Assembly: GCA_046052345.1 (NCBI GenBank)
Contig: JBJOMN010000065.1
Location: 1 to 64,000, forward strand
From: Pollutiaquabacter sp046052345
GTDB taxonomy: Bacteria; Bacteroidota; Bacteroidia; AKYH767-A; 2013-40CM-41-45
Direction: 5' to 3'
Length of the DNA stretch: 64,000 nt
Shown here one piece after another: positions 53,256 to 62,083 of this stretch (position 1 is its first letter; each line of letters opens with the position of its first letter). The notes below the pieces were generated by a model. It saw only the letters and a list, made by a program, of their open reading frames with translations. It was not told where the DNA came from and did no database searches. The position numbers and the translations under genes were made by a program.

Positions 53256-54118
53256 AGGTTTCGGATCTTCATGCTGATGTCCAGACTGTGGTACGAGTGC
53301 GTAAGGGCGCCCACCGAAATGAAGTCTACGCCGGTCTCGGCGTAGGACCTGACCGTTTCGAGGGTGATGCCGCCCGAGGCTTCCGTCTCTTTCCTTCCGT
53401 CGATAAGACGAATAGCTTCCCGCAATCTTTCGGGACTGAAGTTGTCCAGCATGATACGCTGTACTCCTCCGTGTCCGAGCGCCTCCTGGACCTCTTCCAG
53501 GTTTCTTGTCTCTATCTCTATCGGGAGTGTGCGCTTTGTTTCAGACAGGTAGCGGTTGGCACGTTCGAGTGCCGGAACGATTCCTCCTGCAGCGGTGACG
53601 TGATTGTCCTTGATGAGGATCATGTCGAACAGTCCGTAGCGATGGTTGGACCCGCCGCCGATGCGCACCGCCCATTTCTCGAACACCCTGAAATTGGGAG
53701 TGGTCTTCCGGGTGTCCAGAACGATGCAACCGGTACCGGCCACGGCATCCACGTATTGACGGGTTTGGCTGGCTATTCCGCTCATTCTTTGCATGCAATT
53801 TAGCAGCAGTCGTTCAGCCATGAGGAGAGAGCGGGCCTTGCCGGTGAGCTGCATGCCTACTGTACCTTTGTTTACCCTGTCTCCGTCTGAAATGAGCCGT
53901 TCAATGCGGATGTCCTGATCCACCAGTTCGGCCACGGTCATGGCGGCTTCCAGTCCGGCGGCTATCCCGTCCTGCTTGAAAAGGACTGTTCCGACTGCAT
54001 GCAGATCGTCCGGAACGGTCGATAGCGAGGTGTGGTCGCCGTCACCGGCATCCTCCAGGAGTGCCTGGCGCAACAGATCGGTCAGGGATGCTCCGAAATA
54101 GGAAGAGGGAAAAGCCAT
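53252..54118 (-). CDS. nadC: nicotinate-nucleotide diphosphorylase (carboxylating)
   Basis: 288 residues. Family motifs DTRKTTPNFR (135-144), GGGSNHR (154-160) and IKDNH (169-173) hold quinolinate and PRPP-binding residues, and the C-terminal GGI..ETV..YAETGVDFISVGALTHS is standard. Converts quinolinate and PRPP to nicotinate mononucleotide in NAD synthesis. Lies between YihY (overlap) and DUF4783 (28 bp). Confidence 0.95.
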   Translation of the reverse strand: MAFPSSYFGASLTDLLRQALLEDAGDGDHTSLSTVPDDLHAVGTVLFKQDGIAAGLEAAMTVAELVDQDIRIERLISDGDRVNKGTVGMQLTGKARSLLMAERLLLNCMQRMSGIASQTRQYVDAVAGTGCIVLDTRKTTPNFRVFEKWAVRIGGGSNHRYGLFDMILIKDNHVTAAGGIVPALERANRYLSETKRTLPIEIETRNLEEVQEALGHGGVQRIMLDNFSPERLREAIRLIDGRKETEASGGITLETVRSYAETGVDFISVGALTHSYHSLDISMKIRNL

Positions 54119-54146
54119 CAGGAGGTAGGTTGGTCTAAAATTGCCT

Positions 54147-54530
54147 TCAATCGGCTTCTACCCAGAACTCCTTGATGACCTGCTTTCCGTCGACGGACTT
54201 GAGATAAAAGGAGACACGGAAGTTCTTGCCGTTTGAGGATGACAGGCTGCCAATGCCGAATTTGGTTCCTTCCGGAGACTTTCCCTGGTGGAGCAATTTG
54301 AATTCGCGAGGGGGATTCTTGGTGAAAAAGTCGCGCAACATGACTTCGGCCTGGCCTTTACCGTAAACGTCCTCTTTTTCCAGCAGGTTAAGATCGACAG
54401 TAGCGCCGAAAAACTCGGATATCTGATGCGCATTGCCCGCACGGATGGATGCTGTCAAGGCTTCGAACGGGTCCTGAACAAAGGAGCTGAGGATCAGGAC
54501 GACAGCCAGGTAAAATGCGGACTTTTTCAT
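54147..54530 (-). CDS. DUF4783 exported protein
   Basis: 127 residues from the ATG at 54530; longer starts at 54563 precede the signal peptide (KKSAFYLAVVLILSSFV). The body (FEALTASIRAGNAHQISEFF, then AEVMLRDFF and GKSPEGTKFGIG) has the NTF2-like fold pattern of DUF4783. Function unknown. The nadC-DUF4783-rlmH neighbourhood recurs in Bacteroidota. Confidence 0.8.
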   Translation of the reverse strand: MKKSAFYLAVVLILSSFVQDPFEALTASIRAGNAHQISEFFGATVDLNLLEKEDVYGKGQAEVMLRDFFTKNPPREFKLLHQGKSPEGTKFGIGSLSSSNGKNFRVSFYLKSVDGKQVIKEFWVEAD

Positions 54531-54659
54531 GGTCGTGGGCATGGTGTCCAAAAACCGCGCCATGCGGCTGCCGGACAGGCGCTAATTTACTTCAAAATTC
54601 TCCCTTACCGCCATCGATTTCTTCAGCTTTTTCAACGGCCCTTTTCGAAAACTAAGGAG

Positions 54660-54667
54660 TATATTTG
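54660..54667 (+). promoter_or_regulatory. TAnnTTTG -7 box of rlmH
   Basis: TATATTTG is an exact match ending 6 bp before the ATG at 54674, which implies a leaderless or nearly leaderless rlmH mRNA. Confidence 0.5.
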
Positions 54668-54673
54668 GAAGTC

Positions 54674-55138
54674 ATGAAGTTGGAATTAGTCGTCGTCGGG
54701 AAGACTTCTCCCGGCTGGATCAGAGAGGGATTCGAAGAGTATCTCGGCCGTTTGCGTCACTATCTTCCCTGTTCGGTCCGCGAAATTCCTGCAGCCGGTG
54801 CTCTTCCTGCTGCGAAGGCGCTTGAAAAGGAAAGCCGTCAGATCCTTGAAAAAACAACTCCAAGGGATTGGGTGATACTACTGGATGAGCGGGGAAAGTC
54901 CCTCACATCCGTCGAGCTTTCCACGCTTCTTGCCAAACGTATGAACGATGTTTCCGGAAATCTTGTAATGGTCACCGGTGGCGCTTTCGGCGTAAGCGAC
55001 GAGGTCCGCGATCGGGCGGACATGGTTCTTTCCTGTTCCGGCTTCACTTTCACGCACCAAATGATACGGCTGATCCTTGCGGAACAACTCTATCGCGCGA
55101 TGACCATTCTCCGTAACGAATCCTACCACCACGTCTGA
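54674..55138 (+). CDS. rlmH: 23S rRNA (pseudouridine1915-N3)-methyltransferase RlmH
   Basis: 154 residues from the ATG at 54674, the usual length; a TTG at 54665 lies inside the promoter box. SPOUT-fold motifs: ILLDERGKSLTS, VTGGAFGVSDEV (knot region) and the C-terminal HQMIRLILAEQLYRAMTI ending YHHV. Methylates pseudouridine 1915 in the decoding region of 23S rRNA. It lies 3 bp upstream of the polytopic membrane protein gene. Confidence 0.93.
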   Translation: MKLELVVVGKTSPGWIREGFEEYLGRLRHYLPCSVREIPAAGALPAAKALEKESRQILEKTTPRDWVILLDERGKSLTSVELSTLLAKRMNDVSGNLVMVTGGAFGVSDEVRDRADMVLSCSGFTFTHQMIRLILAEQLYRAMTILRNESYHHV

Positions 55139-55141
55139 TCC

Positions 55142-56503
55142 ATGCACGAGGCGATATCCTTCGTAGACCTTATCGTTCCGCCGATCCTGCTCGTGCTGTT
55201 CTATTTCTGGGCACGACGAGTCGTCCGCAACAGGATTGAAAAAGAGCCTTACTACCGGTTTTTCATCCCCGGCTTGTTCATCAAGCTGTTCGGCGGAATC
55301 GCGATTTGTCTTGTCTACGTGTTCTACTTCAAAGGAGGGGACACCCTCAGCTATTTTCACGATGGCGTCTGCATGTCCAGACTCTTTCTGAAGAACCCAT
55401 GGCAGGCGATACGGTTCACGTTTGTTCCGCTCGATGCGGATATATGGTTCTCGCTCGATGACTGGACGGGTTATCTCTTCTACGGATATGACCTCCGTGC
55501 GACCATGGTCGACAAGATCACGTGGCCGCTGAATTTCGTCACGTTCGGCAGTTTCATCGGACAGACCATGCTGCTGTCCTTCCTCTGTTATCTGCCCATC
55601 TGGCGACTGTATAAGATGTTCGTCTATGAGATTCCGGAAATGGATTTCCGGTTCGCCCTTGCGATCCTCTTCGTGCCTTCGGTCGTCTTCTGGGGTTCCG
55701 GCCTGCTCAAGGATTCCATCACCTTCGCCAGCGTGGCCCTGTTCACAGCCTGCTTCCATCATCTGCTGAAGATCAGGAAACAGCGCCTGCTCAACACCCT
55801 CGGAATAGTGTTCGCATCCTACCTGTTGCTCAAGATCAAGCCCTATATCTTCTTCGCGCTGCTTCCGGGTACCTCCCTGTGGTTCATGGGATATAATACC
55901 TCCAAGATCCGCAACAAGCTCCTGCGTTCCACGATGATTCCCATCGCCGTTGTCGTATCCGTCTTCACAGGATATCTGTTGCTGCTCGCCATCAGCGAGA
56001 GTCTCGGCGAATTTTCGGTGAACCGGGTACTCGACAAGGCCATCGTCACCCAGCAGGACCTGAAGCAGGACTATTACCAGGGATCTTCTTTCGACATCGG
56101 GGAAGTGGATGCATCCATCCGCGGACTGATCCTAAAGGCTCCCAAAGCCATGATTGCCGCGTTATTCCGCCCGTATCTTTGGGAGTCACGCAATGCAGGG
56201 ATGATGGTTTCCGGGATCGAAAACCTGGTATTGCTGATACTTACGATATGGTTGATCATCCGGCTGAGGGTGTACAATATCTTCCTGCTGCTTTTCCGCC
56301 ACCACGTGCTTTTCTTCAGCGGTTTCTTCAGCCTGTTTTTTGCCTTCTCAGTAGGCCTTACGACTTCAAATTTCGGCAGTCTGGTACGTTATAAGATTCC
56401 TGCAATCCCTTTCTTCGTGGCCAGCCTGTTCATCATCTTTGATTCCTACCAGCGTATGAGGGCAGAATCAAGAGCCGAGAAGGAGCGAGATTCAGGCCTT
56501 TAA
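55142..56503 (+). CDS. polytopic membrane protein of unknown function
   Basis: 453 residues with about 10 predicted membrane segments. Conserved-looking patches include FKGGDTLSYFHDGVCM, FVPSVVFWGSGLLKDSITF and SNFGSLVRYKIPAIPFF, the last resembling the end of GT-C-type or polymerase-like membrane proteins. No family is recognised with certainty. The position between rlmH and a glycan cluster, and the FWGSG.LKD motif, suggest a lipid-linked sugar substrate. It could be a Wzy-like polymerase for the second module, which lacks one. Confidence 0.7.
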   Translation: MHEAISFVDLIVPPILLVLFYFWARRVVRNRIEKEPYYRFFIPGLFIKLFGGIAICLVYVFYFKGGDTLSYFHDGVCMSRLFLKNPWQAIRFTFVPLDADIWFSLDDWTGYLFYGYDLRATMVDKITWPLNFVTFGSFIGQTMLLSFLCYLPIWRLYKMFVYEIPEMDFRFALAILFVPSVVFWGSGLLKDSITFASVALFTACFHHLLKIRKQRLLNTLGIVFASYLLLKIKPYIFFALLPGTSLWFMGYNTSKIRNKLLRSTMIPIAVVVSVFTGYLLLLAISESLGEFSVNRVLDKAIVTQQDLKQDYYQGSSFDIGEVDASIRGLILKAPKAMIAALFRPYLWESRNAGMMVSGIENLVLLILTIWLIIRLRVYNIFLLLFRHHVLFFSGFFSLFFAFSVGLTTSNFGSLVRYKIPAIPFFVASLFIIFDSYQRMRAESRAEKERDSGL

Positions 56504-56506
56504 CGG

Positions 56507-57259
56507 TCAGGCTTTTCGTGCTATCACCAGATTGTTCAGATAGAAATCCCTGTTGTCCGGCAAGAGGAATGAAAACAGGCCGCCTGCAAGGTTGACAGGT
56601 GCGACGGTCAGCAAGAGCAGCGGCCACCGCAACAGGGGAGTTTTCGGCAACAGCGTGTGGTGAAAATAATTGGCAAGCAGGACGGTAACAGCCTGAAGAT
56701 AGGTAGACGTTCGCTCGAGGGTTTCTACTTTGAAGCCGTTCCTTTCCAGCAGGTCCCGGATTCCGAAGGAGGTGTACCGCGCGAAGTCATACGGTTTTTC
56801 GTGTTCGATGTAGGCAAAGGGAAGGGTCATAAGCAGAACGCCTCCCGGCTTCAGCACCCGGTTCATTTCATCAAGGAGTTCCTCCGGCCGGAAGACATGT
56901 TCGAATACCTCGCTGCTGAAGATGCAGTCGAACGTACCATCCTCAAAAGGTATTTTTCTGCCGTCATAGATCACATCGACCGGTTCGTGGCTATGGTCGT
57001 GCGCCGGATTCTCGATATCTATCCCGGTATATTCTTCGACATTAAACAGGTCGCGATAAGGTTTATTCCCGCAGCCGACGTCCAGCAACTTTCCTTTGCA
57101 GAGAGGGGCGTGTTTGCTGATGCCGCGGTAGATACCCCGTTTGATGAAATGGTTCGCGTTCGTAAGCAGTGATAGTAGCCCCGGACGGAACTGTTCTGTC
57201 CTGTTGATCGACTTCAACGCGTGTAGCATGGTCTTGGGAAACGGACGATTATCGGTCAT
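56507..57259 (-). CDS. class I SAM-dependent methyltransferase
   Basis: 250 residues from the ATG at 57259, which overlaps the upstream GT4 gene by 11 bp. SAM motif LLDVGCGNKPY (58-68), FDCIFSSEVFEHVF and LKPGGVLLMTLPFAYIEHEKP. Last gene of the minus-strand glycan module. Substrate unknown, likely a sugar. Confidence 0.8.
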   Translation of the reverse strand: MTDNRPFPKTMLHALKSINRTEQFRPGLLSLLTNANHFIKRGIYRGISKHAPLCKGKLLDVGCGNKPYRDLFNVEEYTGIDIENPAHDHSHEPVDVIYDGRKIPFEDGTFDCIFSSEVFEHVFRPEELLDEMNRVLKPGGVLLMTLPFAYIEHEKPYDFARYTSFGIRDLLERNGFKVETLERTSTYLQAVTVLLANYFHHTLLPKTPLLRWPLLLLTVAPVNLAGGLFSFLLPDNRDFYLNNLVIARKA

Positions 57260-58484
57260 TGCCGTAAATGGAACGGTACACACTTCGGGCGATGTCGAAG
57301 TTACGGTATTTCTCAGCTAAAGGACGGATCCGCTCATACGTTTTTACGGTACCGTTGTCTTCTATCAAAGCTGCGGTCTCTCGGATGCACCGTGCATATT
57401 CCTCCTTGTCCGGCCGACCGATGACACTGCCTGCACCGTGGGTTCGTATCATTTCGCTGTCGTCGGCGATTCCTGATGTGATGATTACGGGCAATCCCAA
57501 CGCCCAATACTCCGAAACCTTTATCGGTGCTGCATGTTTGCGTGACGGAACAGGTGCATACGGGGCAAGTCCGAAGTCGCCGAGTCCGATGTAGTCCGCC
57601 ACTTCGGCATGAGGTACGAAGAGCTGTATGATAGCGGATGAGGGCAGTCCGGCCTTCTCGGACCATCTTCGGATGTTCGATTCCGGTTCACGGCTGAGGA
57701 GCAGCAGCCGGAAGCGGTCTCCCCATCGGTCATAGGCGGCTTTACATAGTTCGAATACTTCTTCCGTCAGATATAAACCGCCGAATTTTCCTGCATACAC
57801 CGCCACGATTTTCTTCTGCAGTCCAAGCCTTGAGAGCAGTTCAGGGTTTTTCCTGCGGCTGATATCGAAACGTGCCAGATCGACACAAGAGGGTTTAAGA
57901 TAAGTCCTCTGCGGGCGAATTCCGTACTTGCGTTCTGAATAGTCAGCCATGTCTTCCGTGCAAAGGATATGGATGCCGGCACGTCTGGCCATCTTTTTTT
58001 CCAGCGAGAAGAAAACTTTGAATTTTATACCGTACCGGCTCCATGTGCCCGTTTCACTCATGACTTCCGCATGCGGCTCGAAACTGTCCAAAACGAGCAG
58101 ACGGCCGGTAAGTACTGAAAGGAAGTATCCGATTATTCCGCCGGGAAGGCACCAGGCATGGATAGACCCGATACCGGTGCGTCGTATCAAGCCGGCTAGG
58201 CGGAGCAAGGACGGTATCCACAGCATCAATGCGGGACCGAATCGATAATAAGGAAGACGCACCCAGTCTATTCCTTCGCTTTTTAGCCGGGCTACAGTTG
58301 ATTTCAATTCCTCGGCATCAAGACGGTCTTCCTTCTTCTCGACGGATAAAAGATAGACCGGAAACTTTTCAGGTACGGACGCCCGTATCAGCCGGACATA
58401 CGGCAGGGTATAGGCCTGCATGAGCGCATCCTTGAAACTGAAATACGTCGTAACAAAAACACCTCCTGAGGATCGCCCCTTCAT
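57249..58484 (-). CDS. GT4-family glycosyltransferase
   Basis: 411 residues. GT-B fold with LVLDSFEPHAEVMSETG in the N-terminal half, LKPSCVDLARFD at the domain junction and a C-terminal half with KVSEYWALGLPVIITSG. The last supplies one Glu of the GT4 site. ATGA overlap with the GT2 gene upstream. Sugar unknown. Confidence 0.8.
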   Translation of the reverse strand: MKGRSSGGVFVTTYFSFKDALMQAYTLPYVRLIRASVPEKFPVYLLSVEKKEDRLDAEELKSTVARLKSEGIDWVRLPYYRFGPALMLWIPSLLRLAGLIRRTGIGSIHAWCLPGGIIGYFLSVLTGRLLVLDSFEPHAEVMSETGTWSRYGIKFKVFFSLEKKMARRAGIHILCTEDMADYSERKYGIRPQRTYLKPSCVDLARFDISRRKNPELLSRLGLQKKIVAVYAGKFGGLYLTEEVFELCKAAYDRWGDRFRLLLLSREPESNIRRWSEKAGLPSSAIIQLFVPHAEVADYIGLGDFGLAPYAPVPSRKHAAPIKVSEYWALGLPVIITSGIADDSEMIRTHGAGSVIGRPDKEEYARCIRETAALIEDNGTVKTYERIRPLAEKYRNFDIARSVYRSIYGNDR

Positions 58485-59386
58485 ACCTCTTTCTCCTTTC
58501 TTTTAAACGGCTGGTAGGACACGACCAGTCGAATAACCAATGGTAAGTAAGAGAATCGGAACCCGGTTGCATGTATCGCTTTCTTCAATCGCCTGAAGCT
58601 TTCAGAACGTTCGCCTGCCTGGAGAAAGTTCGCGGCCGAAAAATACGCAGCATATCCCGAAACGATCCGTTTTTCACTTTCTTCGAACGGGATATTCTTA
58701 AGGATCCATGCGACAGCTCTGTCCATGCGTCTTGCGACGATCCCTTGGTCCGCACGCATGCTTCGGTCTGCATGGTCGACAAGGTGATAGGTGGTCTTGT
58801 CAATGACGAATATGCGGCCTTTCCGTAGGTTGGCCAGGTTGAACATCCAGTCTTCGAGGATGGAGAATCCCCGGTCATTTTCAAAGGGCACAAGAGACGG
58901 ATTTTCTCTGCGCACACATAAATACATCCCCAGGATGTTTCCACGCAAGAGGACCCTGTAGTCGTAGTAGCCTTCCTTGAGTCGGCCGATGGCTGTAGGA
59001 ATATGTCGTCCGTCTCGCAGGAAATCGAATTTTGTGGTCAGGAAGTCGGGCTTCTTCTCCCGGAGGGCATAGTGGTGCAGCACTGACAAGTGATCCCTTT
59101 CCAGGCGGTCATCCGAATCCATGAAAACGAGGTATTCTCCGGAGGCCGCCTTCATGCCGGTGTTGCGGGCCGCCCCACGTTCGCTGTTCTCCTGCGACAC
59201 GATCTTCAAGCGGGATTCTCCGGAAAAGACGAGTTCGAGATGATCTTTCGTTCCGTCGGTGCTGCCGTCATCGACCAGGATGATCTCGAAATCTGCAAAG
59301 CTTTGCTCCAGGACGTTAAGGATTGTGGCCGTAACGATATACCTCCGTTGGTAGGTTGGTACTATGATGCTGAAAAACGGTGTCAT
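58481..59386 (-). CDS. GT2-family glycosyltransferase
   Basis: 301 residues. Classic GT-A opening FFSIIVPTYQRRYIVTATIL, EIILVDDGSTDGT and the metal-binding DSDD in YLVFMDSDDRLE. Adds a sugar from a nucleotide donor in the cytoplasm. Five bases separate it from the next GT2 gene upstream; overlaps the downstream GT4 gene by four. Confidence 0.88.
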   Translation of the reverse strand: MTPFFSIIVPTYQRRYIVTATILNVLEQSFADFEIILVDDGSTDGTKDHLELVFSGESRLKIVSQENSERGAARNTGMKAASGEYLVFMDSDDRLERDHLSVLHHYALREKKPDFLTTKFDFLRDGRHIPTAIGRLKEGYYDYRVLLRGNILGMYLCVRRENPSLVPFENDRGFSILEDWMFNLANLRKGRIFVIDKTTYHLVDHADRSMRADQGIVARRMDRAVAWILKNIPFEESEKRIVSGYAAYFSAANFLQAGERSESFRRLKKAIHATGFRFSYLPLVIRLVVSYQPFKRKEKEV

Positions 59387-59391
59387 GGTAT

Positions 59392-60399
59392 TCAGCGTGT
59401 CAGTCTCCTGATGAATCGGAAAAGCGGCACGGGCACATACCGCAACTGGAATTCGGGTCGGGATAATCTTGCCGCCGTCAGATAGTCCTCATCCAATGTA
59501 CGAATCAGCCGGATGATTTTAAGTCCTTCTCTGCGGTCGAGCGTCTCGTAGCGTATCCGGAACTGGTCGAGCAGGAAGTGACAGACGATACGCAGTATCT
59601 CCTGCTCGGTGAAACGGAGGTTATGCTGTAATGCAGGTTCCTCTTCGTACAGAAGTCCTGCTTCTCTCAGTCTTTTAAGGACGGAGGGCTGTACGGAAAC
59701 GGAGTTCAGGAACCGGGAAAAGACCCGCGACCATTCCACGGCGAAATCCCGGAGTCTCGAACCGGTCTTGCTTCCTGTATGGATGCGATAGGACGCCCAT
59801 ACGTTTTCATCGGTAATTATATCGAATTCGAGTGCGATCTTCTGGAAAAGGGCAAAGTCCATCCCGTAATGCAGCATGGTGTCCAGCGGACCGCACCGTT
59901 CAAAGGCTTTTCGGGTGAAAAAGGAGGCGGGTTGTGCGAAAGGTACGCCTGCTAAGCAGTGCCCCGCGATATCCTCTGACGGAGGAGTCAGTTTACTTTC
60001 TTTTCTTCGGTCACCGAAAATACGACATCTTCCAACGAAAAGACCACCTTCAGGATGCTTCTTGTAAAGAGCGGCCACGCTTTCAAGTGCGCCGGGTTCC
60101 AGCAGGTCATCGCTGCACAGCCAGGTCATCAGTTCACCTGTGGCTTTTGAGAAGCCTTTATTGACGGCATCGCTCTGGCCCTTGTCTTTTTCACTGCACC
60201 AGAAGTCGATGTGTTCTTCGTAGCTTTGAAGTATCTCTGTCGTGCCATCGTTGCTTCCTCCGTCGATCACGATGAATTCGAGTGCAGGATATCCCTGATG
60301 GATGACGGATAGAATCGTTTCCTCGATGAAGCGGACTTGGTTCAGGGAGGGGGTGACGATAGTGATCTTCGGAAAAGTACCGGTCATATCCCCGTTCAT
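59392..60399 (-). CDS. GT2-family glycosyltransferase
   Basis: 335 residues. ITIVTPSLNQVRFIEETILS, EFIVIDGGSNDGT, KGQSDAVNKGF and a CSDD metal motif (WLCSDDLLEPGAL) mark the WcaA-like GT2 group. ATG at 60399 forms an ATGA overlap with the upstream methyltransferase stop. Confidence 0.88.
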   Translation of the reverse strand: MNGDMTGTFPKITIVTPSLNQVRFIEETILSVIHQGYPALEFIVIDGGSNDGTTEILQSYEEHIDFWCSEKDKGQSDAVNKGFSKATGELMTWLCSDDLLEPGALESVAALYKKHPEGGLFVGRCRIFGDRRKESKLTPPSEDIAGHCLAGVPFAQPASFFTRKAFERCGPLDTMLHYGMDFALFQKIALEFDIITDENVWASYRIHTGSKTGSRLRDFAVEWSRVFSRFLNSVSVQPSVLKRLREAGLLYEEEPALQHNLRFTEQEILRIVCHFLLDQFRIRYETLDRREGLKIIRLIRTLDEDYLTAARLSRPEFQLRYVPVPLFRFIRRLTR

Positions 60400-61274
60400 T
60401 TGGCGGTTACAGGCTTCATGAATAACGCTTTGAGGTTATCGCCGGCTCCTGCCAGGGAAAGTGCTCCGTTGGCAAGGCGCTTTACCGCACGGTTGAACGT
60501 GTTTTTTTCAAGACGCATTTGCCAGTCACGGTCCACAGCATGAAAGCAGTGATCGCCGCTTGATCTTCTTTGCAGTGCGTCCTTCAGCCGACCAAGACTT
60601 ATCCCATCCGTCTTGATGCGGACGGGTTCGAATCCATTTCTTCTGAAAAGACGGCGAAGCGTATCCGGGTTGTAATACACCAGATGTCCGGGATAATCGA
60701 TGACAGTCCATTTGCCGCGCAGTATCTTTCTGCTCACGGAATCGAAATTGGGTGTCGTAACGTAGATGACACCGCCAGGACGAAGAAGTTGAAACATCTT
60801 CTCCAGCTCCTCCTGAGGACAGTCTATGTGCTCTATCACTTCGATCCATGCGATGACATCGAATGATCCTGGGGCGTATTGGGAAGCATCGAGTCTTCCG
60901 GCACGCATTTCAATGCCCTTTGAGCGGCAGATCGGAAGATAGATGTCGGAAAACTCCGTGCCGTGTACTTCCCAGCCGCTCGACTTCGCCTCGCTCAGGA
61001 AGAATCCTTCTCCGCATCCTACATCCAGCATGCGGTTGTTCTTTCGATAAGGCTCCAGTGTACGTAGAAGCTCGCGGTAACGTTTTCGTGTGATTTCCGG
61101 AACCGAACCTGTCAGCGGGTATGCCGCATAGTGACGGATCAGCTCCTGCTCGGAAGGTTTCGCGGAGAAGAAAACAGTCCTGCAGGACGCGCATCGGACG
61201 AGTTCAAGGGGATAACCGGATCCAAGGGGAAAATGCCGGGTTGTGCCGCAAGAAGGACAAGGAACTGTCGGCAT
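60396..61274 (-). CDS. SAM methyltransferase with N-terminal zinc ribbon
   Basis: 292 residues. Four Cys (C6, C9, C28, C31 in CPSC and CASC) form a likely zinc ribbon; the SAM motif is MLDVGCGEGFF (82-92), with IEVIEHIDCPQEEL and LLRPGGVIYVTTPNF. The arrangement matches the sugar O- or C-methyltransferases of glycan loci. Five bases from the sulfotransferase gene. Confidence 0.82.
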   Translation of the reverse strand: MPTVPCPSCGTTRHFPLGSGYPLELVRCASCRTVFFSAKPSEQELIRHYAAYPLTGSVPEITRKRYRELLRTLEPYRKNNRMLDVGCGEGFFLSEAKSSGWEVHGTEFSDIYLPICRSKGIEMRAGRLDASQYAPGSFDVIAWIEVIEHIDCPQEELEKMFQLLRPGGVIYVTTPNFDSVSRKILRGKWTVIDYPGHLVYYNPDTLRRLFRRNGFEPVRIKTDGISLGRLKDALQRRSSGDHCFHAVDRDWQMRLEKNTFNRAVKRLANGALSLAGAGDNLKALFMKPVTAK

Positions 61275-61279
61275 GGAGA

Positions 61280-62062
61280 TCAGAGCTTATATCCGTTCGC
61301 CATCAGCAATTCCCGGGAATCTTCGACGAAACGGGTCGCTGTTTCCTCGTTGAAATATTCTTTCCACTGATCTTTAGTTCCTTTCCGGAAAAAATGGATT
61401 TTCTTTTCCAGGATCTCGCTTCCGTAGGTTTTTTCGTTTTCCTGCAACGATTTGAACGAACATTGTTCCGCCGTCTTTTCCACCAGCTCGTCCGTGACGG
61501 GAAGGTCACAGAACTTGGCGATCTTCCGGATGTTCGCGGGCAGGTTAGCCAGCATGTCTTCGTACCGTAGAAAAAGGATACGATCCGGAAATCTAAGACG
61601 CATCTCCATGGCTTTGCTCACATGTTCCTGCCAGGATCCGAAACGGAGATGAATGGGACTTTCCAGGAATTCTCCGAATGTGCCGTCGAACTGACCGGAG
61701 TCCAGATTGTAATGGTAATAGGACACAAGCGCGTCTCTTCCGTCACGGACGATATAGATCGTGCGCGGAAAGTATTCGAAAAAAGGCTGGTGGTATTTCA
61801 TGATCCTGACATCTTTCATGGAAGGGATGTCCTTCAGCGATTTATGGATATCGGGAACGATCTTTTCAATATTACGGAAGTTGATCACCGAGTCCTGTCG
61901 GAGCAGGTTCGCGATGATGAACCGGACCCAGGTGTTTCCGGATTTCGGGTAGGACACGATGAAGATGTCCGATTCACGAACATCGAACTCAGGACGGTTC
62001 TTCGTGTTCTGGCGGAAAACCAGTCGTTCAAGTCTGGAGAAAATGGTAGAGACGGGATTCAT
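61280..62062 (-). CDS. PAPS-dependent sulfotransferase
   Basis: 260 residues. 5'-phosphosulfate loop YPKSGNTW (38-45) and 3'-phosphate motif YIVRDGRDALVSYYHY (103-118) are both intact, and a KDQWKEYF motif lies near the end. Members transfer sulfate from PAPS to hydroxyl or amino groups of glycans or small molecules. Within the minus-strand glycosyltransferase run it predicts a sulfated glycan. PAPS-forming genes are not in the window. Confidence 0.88.
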   Translation of the reverse strand: MNPVSTIFSRLERLVFRQNTKNRPEFDVRESDIFIVSYPKSGNTWVRFIIANLLRQDSVINFRNIEKIVPDIHKSLKDIPSMKDVRIMKYHQPFFEYFPRTIYIVRDGRDALVSYYHYNLDSGQFDGTFGEFLESPIHLRFGSWQEHVSKAMEMRLRFPDRILFLRYEDMLANLPANIRKIAKFCDLPVTDELVEKTAEQCSFKSLQENEKTYGSEILEKKIHFFRKGTKDQWKEYFNEETATRFVEDSRELLMANGYKL

Positions 62063-62083
62063 TGGAAAATGGTGATTGGGCTG

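Noticed and set aside
54878..55762. 294-codon minus-strand open frame across rlmH and the membrane gene
   Set aside because: Opposes rlmH, which has all family motifs; the translated sequence is charged and non-globular.
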